DNA from: Chrysopilus asiliformis
Taxonomy: Eukaryota; Arthropoda; Insecta; Diptera; Rhagionidae
Assembly (NCBI GenBank): GCA_964034945.1
Contig: OZ035961.1
Location: 69,753,731 to 69,817,730 of the forward strand
Length of the DNA: 64,000 nt
Reading direction: 5' to 3'
Position numbers and translations under genes: made by a program. Below are positions 1 to 12,426 of the stretch, piece after piece. The notes below the pieces were generated by a model that was not told the DNA's origin, did not search any database, and saw nothing but the letters and a program-made list of their open reading frames with translations. Every line of letters starts with the position of its first letter. Within the stretch, counting starts at the first letter, position 1.

Positions 1-1354
1 GAAATTTCCTGAATGATTTTGTCTGCCAATCTACACATTGATTGTGATGCGTTGCACAAACCAAAAGCTGTCACTTTATAGTGATATAATGGCCTACCTG
101 GGACAGTGAAGGCTGTTTTCTCCTTTGACTCCTTTGATAACGAAATCTGCCAAAAGGCATCTTTAAGGTCAATCTTCGAAATGAAGCGTGTATCCCCCAA
201 TTGACTCAATTCCGCATCAATGTTTGGCAAAGGATATGCATCCTTCTTTTTAAGCGAGTTTAGTTTCCTGGAATCCAAACACAATCTTATCTTTCCAGGC
301 TTTCTGACGAGAACTACGGGAGAATTACACGCACTGTAACTTTCTTCAATGACGTCCATCTCCAGCATTCTGTCCAATTCGGCGTGCATTTGCTGAAGAA
401 TGGGTGGTGAATCAGGATAAAATCGCTGTTTCACAGGTACAGAACTACCCACGTCAATCACATGCTCGATACATCAGTTCTTCCAAGACCATCCTTGGCA
501 AAGTCAGGGAAGAGTTCTTTGACCCCATCTAGCTGTCTGATTTGGACTTCCGTCAGTACGTGTTTATTTTTTTCGACTTCCGAAGTCGCTTTGGGCAACT
601 CACTTACAAACAAGGGTGAAATCCCGTAAGTTTGCCAAAAATCTATGCCCAAATAAAGACTTTGTGTTAGAGTAGGCACGATATACAAGGTAATCTTTTT
701 TGTCACACCCCTAAAGTTAACGTTCGTATGCACAAAACCCAAAATTTGCTGTTTGGCACCATCCGCTGTATTTATTGAAGAAGAAGATTTGGACCAACGG
801 AATTTTAAATCTTTCAAAAGCTCCAGAGCTCCGCTGCCCAAGCAGCTAACGGTAGCTCCGCTATCGAGCAATCCTTTGATTGCCCTTCCGCCAATTTCGA
901 TAGTTGCGTAAGGTCGCATATCATATGTGGTAGCTAAGGAACAAGCAGCAAATTTTGAATGCAAAACACGCTTTCTTTTCCAAAAATTTCTTTGACGCAG
1001 TGTTCTTGGTTTGGGTAGCGAAATCGCATCATGGAATTCACAAATTTCTTCGTTGAAGATTCTGTCTCTAACTTCGTTATACTTTTTTAATTTCTCCTCG
1101 AAGTTCGGTATATCACGCTGAATTTTATTTGAACTTAGACATTCATAAGACCGATTTATCAATCTAACAGGACTATTCTTACTACTATCACTAATTCTAC
1201 AAAGAACATTAAATGGTTTGGGACAATTTAATGGGGCGACAAGATTCTTGTCTAATTCATTCTCTTGTCCGGTTGATGGGTTTCCGAGCGCGCTTGGCCG
1301 GACATCGACACGCTCGCCGGTACATTTCCCGGAGAACATCTGGGACACTTCCAC
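1..1354 (-). pseudogene. Ty3/Gypsy pol fragment (protease and reverse transcriptase), broken and cut by window edge
   Basis: Read from 1354 downwards this encodes an aspartic protease and the start of a reverse transcriptase of a Ty3/Gypsy retrotransposon. The protease motif LLDSGATVSCLG lies near 860-900. After a linker ending VKELFPDFAKDGLGRTD the frame breaks near 465-480: the reading frame runs into a stop, while a one-base shift continues as HVIDVGSSVPVKQRFYP and then an open RT domain to base 1. RT landmarks are IEESYSACNSPVVLVRKPG, KIDLKDAFWQI (first catalytic Asp) and VTAFGLCNASQ. The YxDD box, RNase H and integrase would lie outside the window. It overlaps the gag zinc-knuckle frame between 1252 and 1354, as in elements that make Gag-Pol by frameshifting. 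The break near 470 looks like a one-base deletion, so this copy is probably dead. Confidence 0.88.
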
Positions 1355-3068
1355 TTAATTACTCCAGGCATCCCACAACTGAAACAAAATTTCCTCCAGT
1401 TTTGGGCTTGACAGTCCATAAAGTTGTGACCAGGTTCTTGGCAGTTCCAACATTTCAAACTTGGTCTGCTAGAATTGCTTGACGCATCGTTAGCATAAGC
1501 CGCAATCTCTTCCGGTGGAAGACATGGATACTCTGAAGAAGAATCACTGGCTTCAGACAGCTCGCTCACAACTCTAGAGCTTGGAGGGTAAGAGAAACCT
1601 GTCATTTGAGATGCCACGCTTCGAAAATATCTCTCCGCTTGCATACACAAATCTCTAAGCTGCTCAACAGAGGTAATCGTTTGATACAAAATCATCTGAT
1701 GAATTCTATGATCTAAATTTAACTTTAAAACACCTATCAGTTCAATCTCGTCCATTGCATGTTCCATCTGATTATTTAGCGCGATGATATCCTGACTATA
1801 GTCGGAGAAAGACTCTCCCTTCGCCTGCCTGCGCTTCAGGATATCGAATTTAATCTCGCTATCGGACTTATATCCTCGGAACTCACCTAACACAGCTTCT
1901 TTCAACTGAGGCCAAGTCATGTGGCGATGACGTTGACTATAGTTCCAATACCACCTGTTCGCTTTGCCCGTGAGCATACGATAAAAATTTGTGCAAACAT
2001 ACGAATAATCGACTCCGTCTGCTTTTACTAAGGACTCAATTCGAAAAACAAATTAATTTACGGTAATACCTTTATGACTGCCGTCAAAACTCAGATTCCA
2101 CTTGGAGATTGGACTTTTTGATCTTACATTTGTTAAACCACCGGAATGAAATGGACGAGATGTGCGCCCAAATGGTTGTACGTTCGAGTAAGTGGAGGGA
2201 TCTTGCGAATATGGTGACAATTTGGCTTGACCAGGACCAAATAAGGCACCGGCTGATTTACATTCACACCTTGTGGATTTTGTGCATTTTGGACTAGGTT
2301 ATTGTTGTTGTTTGCTGGTATCGTGGACACAGGCTGGGTAATTTGAGAAATGGTTAAGGCACTAATACTTTCCACACGTGTATTCAACAGTATTATTTCC
2401 TGAGAAAGATTCTGATACATACTTGCAACTGTTTTGGACAATTCAAGGATATTTGCGTTTGTCACTGACAATTGTGCGGTAAGCTCATTCGTTTCGTCCT
2501 GCGGAACTCGAACTTGTGGTTCCTGAACCTGTGGGGTGTGAAGAATAGCTTGCACAGTTTGAGTTCTTGTCAAATTGCTTTCCGTACTCGCATTTACCTG
2601 ATCGTTCGCAGCCTTGATTGCGTTTTCGTCTGACATTGGCATTTTGGCCGTAACCATAGCCATTGCGCTCAAAACTCGCTCCAAATCCTTTGCGGCAAAA
2701 CTTCTCAACGTCTGCGCAAATTCTGTACAGTCGGAGAAAACGCTGTCGAAGAGAAGTATCCTGCTGTCTATATGAAACAGACGAGAAGCAATCTTGACCA
2801 ATTCTATCTCGTCAAAAGATCGTATAGCGTTGGAAATAGCTCGTTGAATATCAAGGAATCTATTTTCTAGAAATTTCTTTTCCTTGTCCTTATCCAGTAC
2901 CGTGGGATAAGAGATATTCTCTGCAATTAAACCTGCATTTGGCAAAAGCCACTGTCTTTTCACCTCTGCAAGAGCATTCTGATCATCGGGAATACCTCTA
3001 ATCAAAAGCTCATATGCCAATTCGTCCGCCTCGAAGAAAATGGGATCAACTTTAATATTCGTCATCAT
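1252..3068 (-). pseudogene. Ty3/Gypsy gag, interrupted
   Basis: Structural protein of the same minus-strand Gypsy element. The N-terminal part starts at 3068 (MMTNIKVDPIFF, then DELAYELLIRGI, a sequence type common in insect Gypsy gags) and runs to 2133. The capsid-like C-terminal part resumes at about 1977 (MLTGKANRWYWNY) and ends in two cysteine-rich knuckles near 1330-1450, CWNCQEPGHNFMDC and CFSCGMPGVIKWKC; in the second the usual His is not in the canonical place. Between 1977 and 2133 the reading frame shifts and meets a stop (reading ..DGSHKGITVN, stop, FVFRIES), so one gag has been split by mutation. Upstream lies about 1 kb of leader and a primer-binding-like site at 4116-4133. Confidence 0.85.
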
Positions 3069-4115
3069 AAAAATACTCTAATACCAAAAAGCCTGATATC
3101 AAAAAAAATTAGACAAGAGGAGCAAATTCTCAATTTAATTCAAAAGAACCGCCCATCAGCTGATCGTCCCAAACAAAATACACTAAACTTAGAATCGAGA
3201 CAAAATAGCGCAACTTTGCGTAAAACAAGAATAAACGTAAACGTAAATCGCAATGAGATTGCTATCAATGAATCCTAGATCATTGATGAAAACGACTAAT
3301 TCACCACAGTCAAACTCTCAATGGGATATAAATTTCAACTAATAGTTAAGCCCAACTTCTCCTCGAGAAATTTCTAGTTCACCACTCTATTGGTAAACTT
3401 AATACTTAAACACTTTACTTTTATGTATTTATCATGACCATTATGACTCTCTCCAGATCCTCAAAACATCAATGACCTTAAAAGGGGAAATTATTTAAAA
3501 ATCAAAAAAATGAGATGTGCATAAAACTTCCTCTTGGTGAGAGAGGGTAAAAATATAGCTCGACTAAAAACATTTTCTTCTATCAATTGAAAGTTGTACA
3601 CGACTTGCGTATGAGATGTTGCTCATACGTAATCTACAACATTACCATTCTTAAGAGAAAAATAAATTGTAATAATCGCGACATCTCAACCACTTCAAAA
3701 AAATTTGTTCAGGTGTAAAAAAAAATCCTGCAATTATTGATGTTCAATATACATTTCTAGAATTATCTATCGTTTCTAATGTTTTCGACGTCTATTTAAT
3801 CAAAATGCGATAAGCGAATTACTACAGTAATTCTCCTATGTTCTGCAAATTGACTGTTCGAGATCCGTATCTTCTTTGAATCAGAGTGCTGTGCGACAAG
3901 AAATAATTGTTTAATCTGAAAGATATGTGAAAATTTAATACAAAATAGCAAGGCAATTTTAATGGAAAATTTACTGGTTCAAAAATTTTATTTGCAACAA
4001 CTCTCCGTCATCACCAAAAAGTTAAACTAGAGCATTAGGGATTCGAAAGAAAGTTACAAAATTTATTATTCGATAAATTTGAGATGCTCGAGCCTTTCCC
4101 AATAGAGAGACTCGG
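3069..4115 (-). other. Probable Gypsy 5' leader, non-coding
   Basis: AT-rich stretch between the gag start and the primer-binding-like site. No convincing ORF or repeat was seen. By position it should be the untranslated leader of the minus-strand Gypsy element; this is inference from the flanking features only. Confidence 0.45.
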
Positions 4116-4133
4116 CTACCTCGTTGGGCGCCA
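4116..4133 (-). promoter_or_regulatory. Candidate primer binding site of the minus-strand Gypsy element
   Basis: On the minus strand the sequence reads TGGCGCCCAACGAGGTAG. TGGCGCCC is the usual start of retroelement primer binding sites that pair with a lysine-type tRNA 3' end. It lies upstream of gag in the right orientation. The match after the first 11 bases was not checked against a tRNA. Confidence 0.5.
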
Positions 4134-5560
4134 TTCTGTTATAAGACCAGACCACTCCTATTTTAAGGTGCTAAGTCTGGCCCATGACTCAACCATGAGC
4201 GGCACGTCAAACAAGCCAGCCGCAGGGGAGAGAGGGGGTAGGTTTAGCTCAGGTGGGTCACAACAGAAAAACCGAGACGTGCCTTGACTGTCATCCTGAA
4301 TACGAAGTTAGGTCATGTGATGCTGAGCATCCTTCGAGAGTCATCCACCGTGGGAAATTTAGAAAAACATTATGTAATTAAACAAAGGAAATTTTATTGA
4401 ATCGCGTCTCGTGCATAAACATTAATTTGCTTCCAAAAAAAATTTTTTTGTATCAAAATTCCAACGCTAACATTCAAATCAAATTGCCACACCTAGTGCG
4501 TGTAGACAACTGGATTATTATTATTATTACAAATTTTCAGCTTAGACCAAACTTAGGTTCACTTTCAAAAAAAAAAAATTAATAATCACTGTCACCTCGA
4601 TTTAATTTTCATTTATGGAATTTAAAATAAACAGTTTTTTGTACTTACTCACCGAGCTCTCTTTTCCTGGACGATATCGTGCACGTTATTGTCAGCTGCT
4701 CGAAGTTAAAATTTTTTTAATGAGGTGAAAATGACTTTACAAACGCTGATTCCCTTTTTCTGTTGCAAATTTAATAAATTAACAGGTTTATGACACGATC
4801 CTCGCCGCAGCTTCAATGTTGCTGGACGCTTCGCCGACCGTCCGATGATCCCTTATTTTCTTGGGTTGGACTTAACTCTTTTTTTTCAAAAAAAAACTTC
4901 TTTCACGGCTCAAACTAGAGCTGGATTTGCTTCCCCTCAACCGATGATTTGACCAGGTGACCAATAGTCAAAAATGTGGTCTGAGCAAAAAAAAAAATTT
5001 CTTAACAAGAGTGGTTCCAGACTTCTGTCCAGTGCTCTTGAAACCTAAAATGTGGAACGAGGGCATTATTAAAGGGTATTTGGTAAGGGGTGTACACGTG
5101 TGATTTCCACATGGTTGACCAATTTTGTCCATGAGTTCTCGCCAGGAGCAAAATTTTCGCAGCACAAAATTGGAAACTTCTTTTTCCAATTTGACCTGTG
5201 TTTGGGAAATCGATTCTTTTATGTGAACTTTGCTGGACCACCACGTGAATGCACGTCTTTTCCGAAGCAATAAATTTCTCAGAAAAACTTTTGAGAAGAA
5301 AGAAAAAGAAACCCGCGAGTATTTCCTTCCTTTTTTTCTTAAAAAAAGTGAATCGAGATTACGCGGATACTGCAATTGGAAACTCCACACGTGCACTATA
5401 CAAGAAAGAATTTGAATTTATCTTACCAATCTTGAGATCCTATTTTCTTTTACGATGTGAAAAAAATTCTTCCTCGAAAGATTCCGCAAGGGGTTTCCGG
5501 AAAACACAATTTCCACCACACTGGGGATTTTATAGGGATTCCTTTGCACCCTTTTTTTAA
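4134..5560 (-). mobile_element. Candidate 5' LTR region of the minus-strand Gypsy element
   Basis: If 4116-4133 is the primer binding site, the LTR must lie at higher coordinates. A TATA-like sequence (CTATAAAATCCCC on the minus strand, near 5530) could be its promoter. The outer border is not defined because the 3' LTR lies outside the window. Short ORFs between 4968 and 5777 on both strands show no recognisable domain and are treated as chance. Confidence 0.3.
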
Positions 5561-6180
5561 TACAACGAATAATTTTGAGCACTGGACTGGATTAGACGAA
5601 ATTTACAGCAAGAATGTTCTGCTATTCTCTATTGGGCCTAGTGTGTTCGTCGATCTTCAGACTGGTTTTTTTTTTCGTGGCACAATAGACAATAGCAGAA
5701 TATTTGCACATTGTACAATCTGCAACTTGCTGTTGCTAAGGATGAAAATGGGGATAATAAAGTACATCCATCCTTGAAGAACTTTGATAAAAATAATTAG
5801 TTTGACTGCGCACATATCAGGTTCGAGCAACAATTGCAAAAGAGTAGTATATTACGACGAGTGAAACGAATGCGACTAGTATAATGAGTACAACGAGTAA
5901 AATGATTACATTGAGAAAAAATGCGGGACTCGAGCAACGACTACTAAGAGAGGTGTATTGATGGTGTATTTTAATAATTTCTTTTTATTTGGGCGTCAGT
6001 AGATCAGTAAGTAAAAGTACTCCTGAAATGAATGATTTAAAGTTTCCTTAAGCGTGCCTTGTGTTTATTACGACGTTTTGAATATTTATGTCTATGTAGG
6101 CTCGATTTATGTCGATATATGTAAAAAAATTAATATTTTTAAATGTTTATTAACATTTTTTGTGATTTATCATGGAATTT
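5561..6180. other. Intergenic, nothing recognised
   Basis: AT-rich sequence with no supported gene. It has short irregular repeats of the type ACGAGTRAAA near 5855-5915. Confidence 0.4.
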
Positions 6181-6185
6181 ATTGT

Positions 6186-6722
6186 CTTTTTTTAGCTTGT
6201 CTCCGTATCTGTTTGTCTGTCTGTTTGTCCGGGTTCAAATCTTCCAATTTGGACATACTTCCACTCATCCGATTGACTTGAAATTTTGAACACATACGAT
6301 GAGAATTTATATGCTAGTTTGCTCATCCTGTTTCTAATCGTCGATAAGTGTGTTTGTGTCCCCACACTAACAAAAACTTGTTTCGCAACTTTTTATCCTG
6401 TCAGATAGCGCTATCTGAATAGTACTGTAGGTTCCCAAGAAATAATTTGTAACCGTGGTTACAATGTAACTTCTCGAGCTTGGCAAAATTGGGTACATAT
6501 TGGTTACTATGTAACTAGTTACGAAGTAACGTATGTGAAACTACTATTTTGAAACTTATTTGCAACGTACTGAAATTTATGGTTGTCTTGTAACACGGAT
6601 GAAACTTTTCGGTTCCGTTTCGAACTAAAAACCTGCTCCTGGCAACGCAGATCATTTTGCAAAAAACCGCGTAAAAATCGGTCCAGTAGTTTTTGACATC
6701 CATTTTTATATATTAAGATGTT
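6186..6722 (+). repeat. Interspersed repeat family A, short copy
   Basis: Begins with a TCTGTTTGTCTGTCTG run followed by CTTCCACTCATCCGATTGAC and ends with CTCCTGGCAACGCAGATCA, CGGTCCAGTAGTTTTTGA and a TTTTATATAT tail. The same start (near 38160-38280) and end (near 39320-39450) occur in a longer copy at 38.16-39.45 kb. The centre (about 6440-6530) has several GTTAC...GTAAC short palindromes. No protein is encoded. Confidence 0.7.
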
Positions 6723-7835
6723 ACTGTCCAACATTTATTACAACACAAACGGAGTAAATTTAGAGCGACATTTAAATCGAGCGAATTCCCAATTCTGGTA
6801 ATGCAATATCTGCAAATATAATTCTTGCTCCAGAAAAGGCACCATCTCAGAGGAATACTATGCCTCTGCAAAGGCACCATCTCAGAGGAATATTTATATA
6901 CCCCCGTTTTGCGAAAAATATCGCATTTCATGGTTACTTCAAAGTACCGCGTTATACGAGGATCGCCTGCTTGAAGCTATCTAAATCCAAAATTCTAAAA
7001 AAATACCTTTTGTTTAAGATCTGTCCTGGTTCTGTCTGGAAATAAGGTCAACATAAGCGAAAAATCTGTTCCAACTGTATGAAGACACCTATAAAATTTT
7101 ATAGTCTCCTCTGCACTCCAATCTTTCGATCTTCTTTTACGCTTATAAAAGCCATTGCCTGAAAAAGATATGATTTTAAATTATAGTGCAACCTTGGTTT
7201 ATGAAAACCTCGGTTTGTGAATTTCTGTTGAGTCCAAATGATGCCTGACTGACAAATACTGTTTTATTTATGAGTGATTCTACGAATAATTTGCGATTTA
7301 TTTCCCGACCCCCTACTAAAAATTTGGCTAAAAATCACCAAAATGGTTTATTGCTTCATTAGGGGCTACCCATAAACTACGTTACGCCAATTTTCGGCCT
7401 TTCGATCCTCCCAATTTCTCTACCTACCCCTTAATCACGCTTATTTGCAATTTGTGTATGGAGTTTAGTACCGCCGTCACACAACCGCGAATTTGGGAAC
7501 AAATGTGTATAACCAAATTTAAGGGAAATTTTTCGTTCAACGAGATTTTTGTATTTCTAACGGTTTTTGATAACTTAAATTTGAAAAATGTCATTTTTTA
7601 CATATTTTTTCCAAAATTTGAAATATTGCGGAGGAAACTGATATTTTAGTATGTTATTATAATTTGAGTATATATCTTTTATTCAAAAAAATTCAAAATG
7701 AAAGGATATGTATTTCGGAAAATGAGTTTTTAAGTTTGTTGGATATTTTCAGCTTTGACCTTCATTTGGCCTTGCGAATGATCTTGATCACAGATTTAAT
7801 TTATAGCTCTAACAAGTAAACCTCGCGATCTGTAA
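6723..7835. other. Intergenic, with a short tandem duplication at 6836-6900
   Basis: No gene seen. At 6836-6900 the 24-base sequence beginning AAAGGCACCATCTCAGAGG occurs twice, about 34 bases apart. The rest is unremarkable AT-rich DNA. Confidence 0.5.
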
Positions 7836-9883
7836 AGCCTATAGTACACGGCATGTAAAAAGCACATATAAATGTGGCTCTGACGTCATTTTGACGTCAT
7901 CATGTGGTCCCAATGGCCACATGCCGTGTACTAGCTCTCTTTGTGACACACACATATGGTACACATACGAATGTGTACTATATGTGGCACTCGTGACACA
8001 TAAGGATATGTGGCTTTTTCGAATGTCGTGTACTACCTTAGCACATGCAGTTTGTGACTATATGTGACATATTGTCCAGTGGTTACATATAAATGTGGCA
8101 GTCACAATATATGTGTCTGCACGAAAACTTGACACAGCATATGGATCGCATGTAGCCCTTATATGTAACTTTTGAATGACATTTCAGGCTGACATATTTA
8201 GTGGTTTTAACTATTTTTTTTAATAAATAGTATTTTAGGGGTTTGTTCATCCTGCTTTTAGAAGGAAATTTTTTCTATGGTTGGCAACCCTGATTTCAGC
8301 ATTCAGTTTTTGTGTTTTGTTGTTTTAGCAGCACGTTGTTTTGGTATTATTTTTGGTTTTTTTTATTTTAATTTTCAATTTTAATTGATTTCGGCTATTT
8401 TCGTTCGTTTTTCTTTAATTTTATTTTCTTTTTACTTTCTTCTACGGAGTATAATAAAGTATTGTATTCATGAAAAATTTCGACCTCTTATTTTTGCCTA
8501 AAAAACATTTCCCGATCACTCCTGAGTCGATTGGAGTCATATTTAAAAAATGTCTTTCTGTCTGTCAGTCTGTCTGTCAGTCTGTCTGTCAGTCAGTCTG
8601 TCTGTCAGTCTGTCTGTCAGTCTGTCTGTCAGTCTGTCAGTCTGTGTACAAGATTTCTCAAAAACTAATAGAGCTAGCGCCATGAAATTTTATAGGCATG
8701 TTGGGTCCTGAAATGGGACGATCCTATCAACTTTTGGTGGAAATCCGTTAACCGGAAGTATCCAAAATGGCGGTTTTTCAAAAATCGCAATTTCGTTTTT
8801 CTCGATTTACTTCCAAACTACGCGTTTTTTAGTGGCCTTAAGTATGACAAAACTTGGAGAAAATAAAATTTCCCACACTTTTGTCTTTAGCTATAACTCG
8901 ATATCTCAACCTGTTATCGAGATAAACCGTTATTTCCAAAAAAAAACAGTTTTTTTGCGATTATCTCGAAAACTAACGGGTTTTTGCTGACTGAATGTAT
9001 GAAGTGAATTAATGAGAATGGCATTCTGCACAATTTTGTTTCTTACCGTTATCCGTTATCTTTTACCGTTATTGAGATATTTTCATTAATATGTGAAAAA
9101 TCATATGTTTGCGAATAATTTGCAAACTAACGGGTTTTCGACAAATCAGTTAAAAGAATAATTAAATATGTTAACATTTTCTACATTTTTGCCATTTACC
9201 GTAAATTGATATCTTTTACAGTTCTCAAGTTATCTCAAATTTTGTACGTTTTTGATATTTTTGAATAAACCAAGAATTTATTGGGAGGTCGTCTTAGGTT
9301 GACAACGCGACATTGCTCTAGCGTAAATTGCGCAGGGTCGTAGATTTTGTAGAAGGAAGTTTTGTGTTGACCACAACTGATATTTTCCCTTTGTTTTGCT
9401 GTGTGTGTTTTTCAGAATAAAGAAATATGAATGCAAATTTGGATTTCGAGGCGCTCGAACAATCAGTTCACGATGACGGTGATGGTTCCACGGACACTGA
9501 ATTTGTTGTTCCCTCGCAAGCGACATGAATCGTCTACATACGAATGGTTGCATGTCGCACATCGTGTACTAGAAAACCACATATATATGTGAAATTGTGA
9601 TGCGCACATGCGATATGCGCATGCTGCGTTGGATACCGTGTACTAGCGATATATATGCAACCATTCATATGTGCACTCAAATGTAACCACAGCATATGCG
9701 ACCACATTGGTTACATATGGACATATGGATTTTGGGACAAAAGACACATGCCGTGTACTAGCACATTTTTCCCGTATGCAACCACTGTGTCACATACGAA
9801 ATGTGTACCCAATATGCGACACCTTCTAGTGACGTCAGAGCCACATTTATATGTGGCTTTTTACATGCCGTGTACTATAGGCT
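7836..9883. mobile_element. 2.05-kb TIR element, PIF/Harbinger-like by target duplication
   Basis: Inverted ends AGCCTATAGTACACGGCATG at 7836 and its complement ending at 9883 are flanked by a direct TAA at 7833-7835 and 9884-9886. The inverted similarity continues inwards through the CACATATAAATGTGGCTCTG region. A 3-bp TAA duplication is the hallmark of PIF/Harbinger. Many subterminal copies of a GTGTACTA/CACATATGTG pattern lie at 7900-8170 and 9540-9870. The middle is occupied by a copy of repeat family B, and no transposase was found, so it is non-autonomous. Confidence 0.75.
8440..9265 (+). repeat. Interspersed repeat family B, longest copy
   Basis: Starts ACTTTCTTCTACGGAGTATA and contains a GTCTGTCTGTCAGTCTG simple repeat at about 8550-8645. 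It continues with GTTAACCGGAAGTATCC and several degenerate blocks of the form CTCGAAAACTAACGGGTTTT. Related copies are at 41.28-41.76 kb (reverse), 52.40-52.48 kb, 56.0-56.14 kb (reverse) and 57.99-58.33 kb. It sits inside the 7836-9883 element. No coding content. Confidence 0.7.
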
Positions 9884-10431
9884 TAACTCTCTTGATGAAA
9901 CTTAAATATGTGAAAGAAATAAGAGACACGTATTTTATTATCGGCAACCATACATGTTTAAACTCGCTAAGGGTCCCATAAAATCCCAAATACTAGTAAT
10001 GGAGTTTTTTTTAAATATACAATAAACAATTTTGGTGCTTTTAGCTAAATCGGAAAGTGTTTTATATTTATGTATCAACCCAATAGGTACAAATGACCAT
10101 CTGGCGAAAAATTTAAAATAAAACGATAAACGGAGGTTAATAAAATTTCTTAGCATTTTTGCTTTCCAATTTCATTATAATTTTGTTTGATAAAAACTAA
10201 ATGATAAGATAACAAAATTGAAATTGGTAAACATATATGTAAATTTATTATCCGCATGTAAAATTAAAATTATACGTGTATACATACGTTTTAGAAGGTT
10301 TTTATTTTAAATTATAGTACGACTAACTAGCTCATGATTAGCCGTATTCTGGCGACCGTCAATGGTCAATGTCTTGATACAATTCAGTTACAAGAGTGAA
10401 GTGATTCACAACTTGTGAATTTTTGATATTC
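9884..10431. other. Intergenic, nothing recognised
   Basis: AT-rich DNA between two TIR elements. No ORF with a recognisable domain on either strand. Confidence 0.4.
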
Positions 10432-10434
10432 TGA

Positions 10435-10898
10435 AAGCTGATTTACAATGCAACAGCAACGTCGACGCAAAGAGCGACGGCAAAAAGAGAAATGCTGTCG
10501 GATGAATTACAATGAAGCAGCAACAACAATGAATTACAATGAAGCAGCAACAGTAAAAATTGACGTTTCTGAATTGTTGAATTAACCTTTCTTCCATGAT
10601 TATCTAAATTAAATTTTTATTAAATAAATAACAATCTTAACGATATTCTGAAACTTACTTTTAAACACAAAATTCGTTTCCAAAATTAAACTTTGTTGTC
10701 AATCACTTATATACATAACCAACAAAAACCAGATGTCAACGTTGCTGTTCAGCGTTGCTGCTCAAATTTAGGATTAGAAATGAATCGGCAGCAAAATATT
10801 TATCTGAAAATCTGAAAATCTGACGTCACAGAGATTCTCGACCAATCAAAACACTTTTTCCGTGACGTTGCTGTTGCTGGTGCATTGTAAATCAGCTT
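10435..10898. mobile_element. 464-bp MITE with 3-bp TGA duplication
   Basis: Ends AAGCTGATTTACAATGCA and its complement are flanked by direct TGA at 10432-10434 and 10899-10901. The interior has the repeated unit GAATTACAATGAAGCAGCAA at about 10503 and 10530. Too short to encode a transposase. Confidence 0.75.
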
Positions 10899-11514
10899 TG
10901 AGCGTTCAGTCACTGTTTTGAGAAGTCACAAAGTTGTGACCTTCTCATAAGAGCACAAACTAAAACAACAATAGATAATCTGCTTTATGGAGATTTTTTT
11001 AATAGGGCTTTCCATGTATGGCTGCAGACCCGCCGTATACTATTTACGTTACATAACCATCAAGGGCGAAAATTACAGCAACTAAATTATCTTTTATTGA
11101 TTTCGATTTTTGATTTCGGGCATAGCGATCAAAACCACGGACACGCTTAAAATGTTAAAATAATGACTTAAGATCAACCGTATAGAGAAAGATTAAAAAC
11201 ATTTAGTTTATTATAATCACGGCACAATCCCATGGATCTGACTTATACATGTTTTCAACTTATCCAGGTTCGACTGTACTATAATCTTAATTGGAATAAC
11301 CCCTGGATTTTACTTTTAAGATTTAAAAAAATCTTTTAGTTTTTTTTAAATTTAACCTTAAACCTTAACCAAATTAAAAAAATTTAACCTTTAACCTTAA
11401 CAAAATTTAAAAGATTTGGTATCCTACTTAAAATATTCATGGTGACAATTGAAACTAAAATGATAAAAGATGGCAACTTCATAGTGCTGGTAAATCCCCT
11501 TTTTGGCATTTATT
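10899..11514. other. Intergenic, nothing recognised
   Basis: No gene. A low-complexity stretch of repeated TTTAACCTTAA-type words is present near 11340-11410. Confidence 0.4.
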
Positions 11515-12008
11515 CACCCCTATTCCCGTAACCGGCGGGACGTGTATACGCCACGCAAGTTTTATCTCGATCGAATGAAATTTTCTTATTCTAGTAGACG
11601 CAGAAACGCAGTTTTATTCAGCTCCGCGCTGACTATTTTGACAGTTTTGCTGATTTGATACGCATGAAGTTTTATTTGTTCAATTAAATGATTGTACTGC
11701 GTCTAGTTAGTTTTTCCTGACCTTCAAAACTTATATTTAGTTAAAATTCATTGAATGTATAAATAAAATTCAGATTTTTATTCAAACTTTCTATTTAATT
11801 GATTGGTCCCGCAACGATTTACTCCCGGGAAATAAATGTATGGAAAAGTCAAAACATTCGCGGGTGCGTTTAGTGTAATACCGAAAGTAAAACGTTTTCA
11901 GCACCACGGCACACGCCGAGACAATTGCGTTTAGCAGAATGCAAATTTTTTGCGGGAAACGCCAAATCCCGCGGCGTACACGTCCCGCCGGTTACGGGAA
12001 TAGGGCTG
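11515..12008. mobile_element. 494-bp MITE with GC-rich ends and 3-bp ATT duplication
   Basis: Ends CACCCCTATTCCCGTAACCG and complement of CAGCCCTATTCCCGTAACCG, continuing through CGGGACGTGTA. They are flanked by direct ATT at 11512-11514 and 12009-12011. The ends are strikingly GC-rich against the AT-rich surroundings. No coding potential. Confidence 0.7.
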
Positions 12009-12426
12009 ATTATTCCATCGAAAATTACCAGCCATAGCTAAATGACGAATGACTTTTAACCTTCACTCAGTATATTGAAAACCTAACACTAACCGTGTAC
12101 TAGGGTCTAATATACCCCAGCCACAAAAAAATGAATAGAAAATCAACGAATTTACCGATTCTAAAGGTTTTTATTTTGATGGTATCTGTGAACAATTTTT
12201 AATAACTATTCGACCGATTGCGCTGAAATTTTACAGCATAAGTCTTGAGGATCTATACTGCAAGCAAGGAAAAACATTTATTACAAAATTAAATGCTTTA
12301 GGATGAGCGTGACCAAATGAAACAAAATACTCTGATCACTTCGAGGATATATCATTCACAATTATTTGCCTTTAGCTAAATTAGTAGTAACCTAACAGGT
12401 AAGAATCGACTATTATTCGATTCTTA
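12009..12426. other. Intergenic, nothing recognised
   Basis: No gene or repeat recognised between two MITEs. Confidence 0.35.

Noticed and set aside
4968..5396. 142-codon minus-strand ORF as a gene
   Set aside because: No recognisable domain, overlaps other ORFs on both strands, and lies in a probable LTR region.
8545..8650. CRISPR-like or coding repeat in the GTCTGTCTG tract
   Set aside because: It is a simple tetranucleotide-type microsatellite without unique spacers, inside repeat family B; the Cys/Leu/Ser/Val-rich ORF is a by-product.
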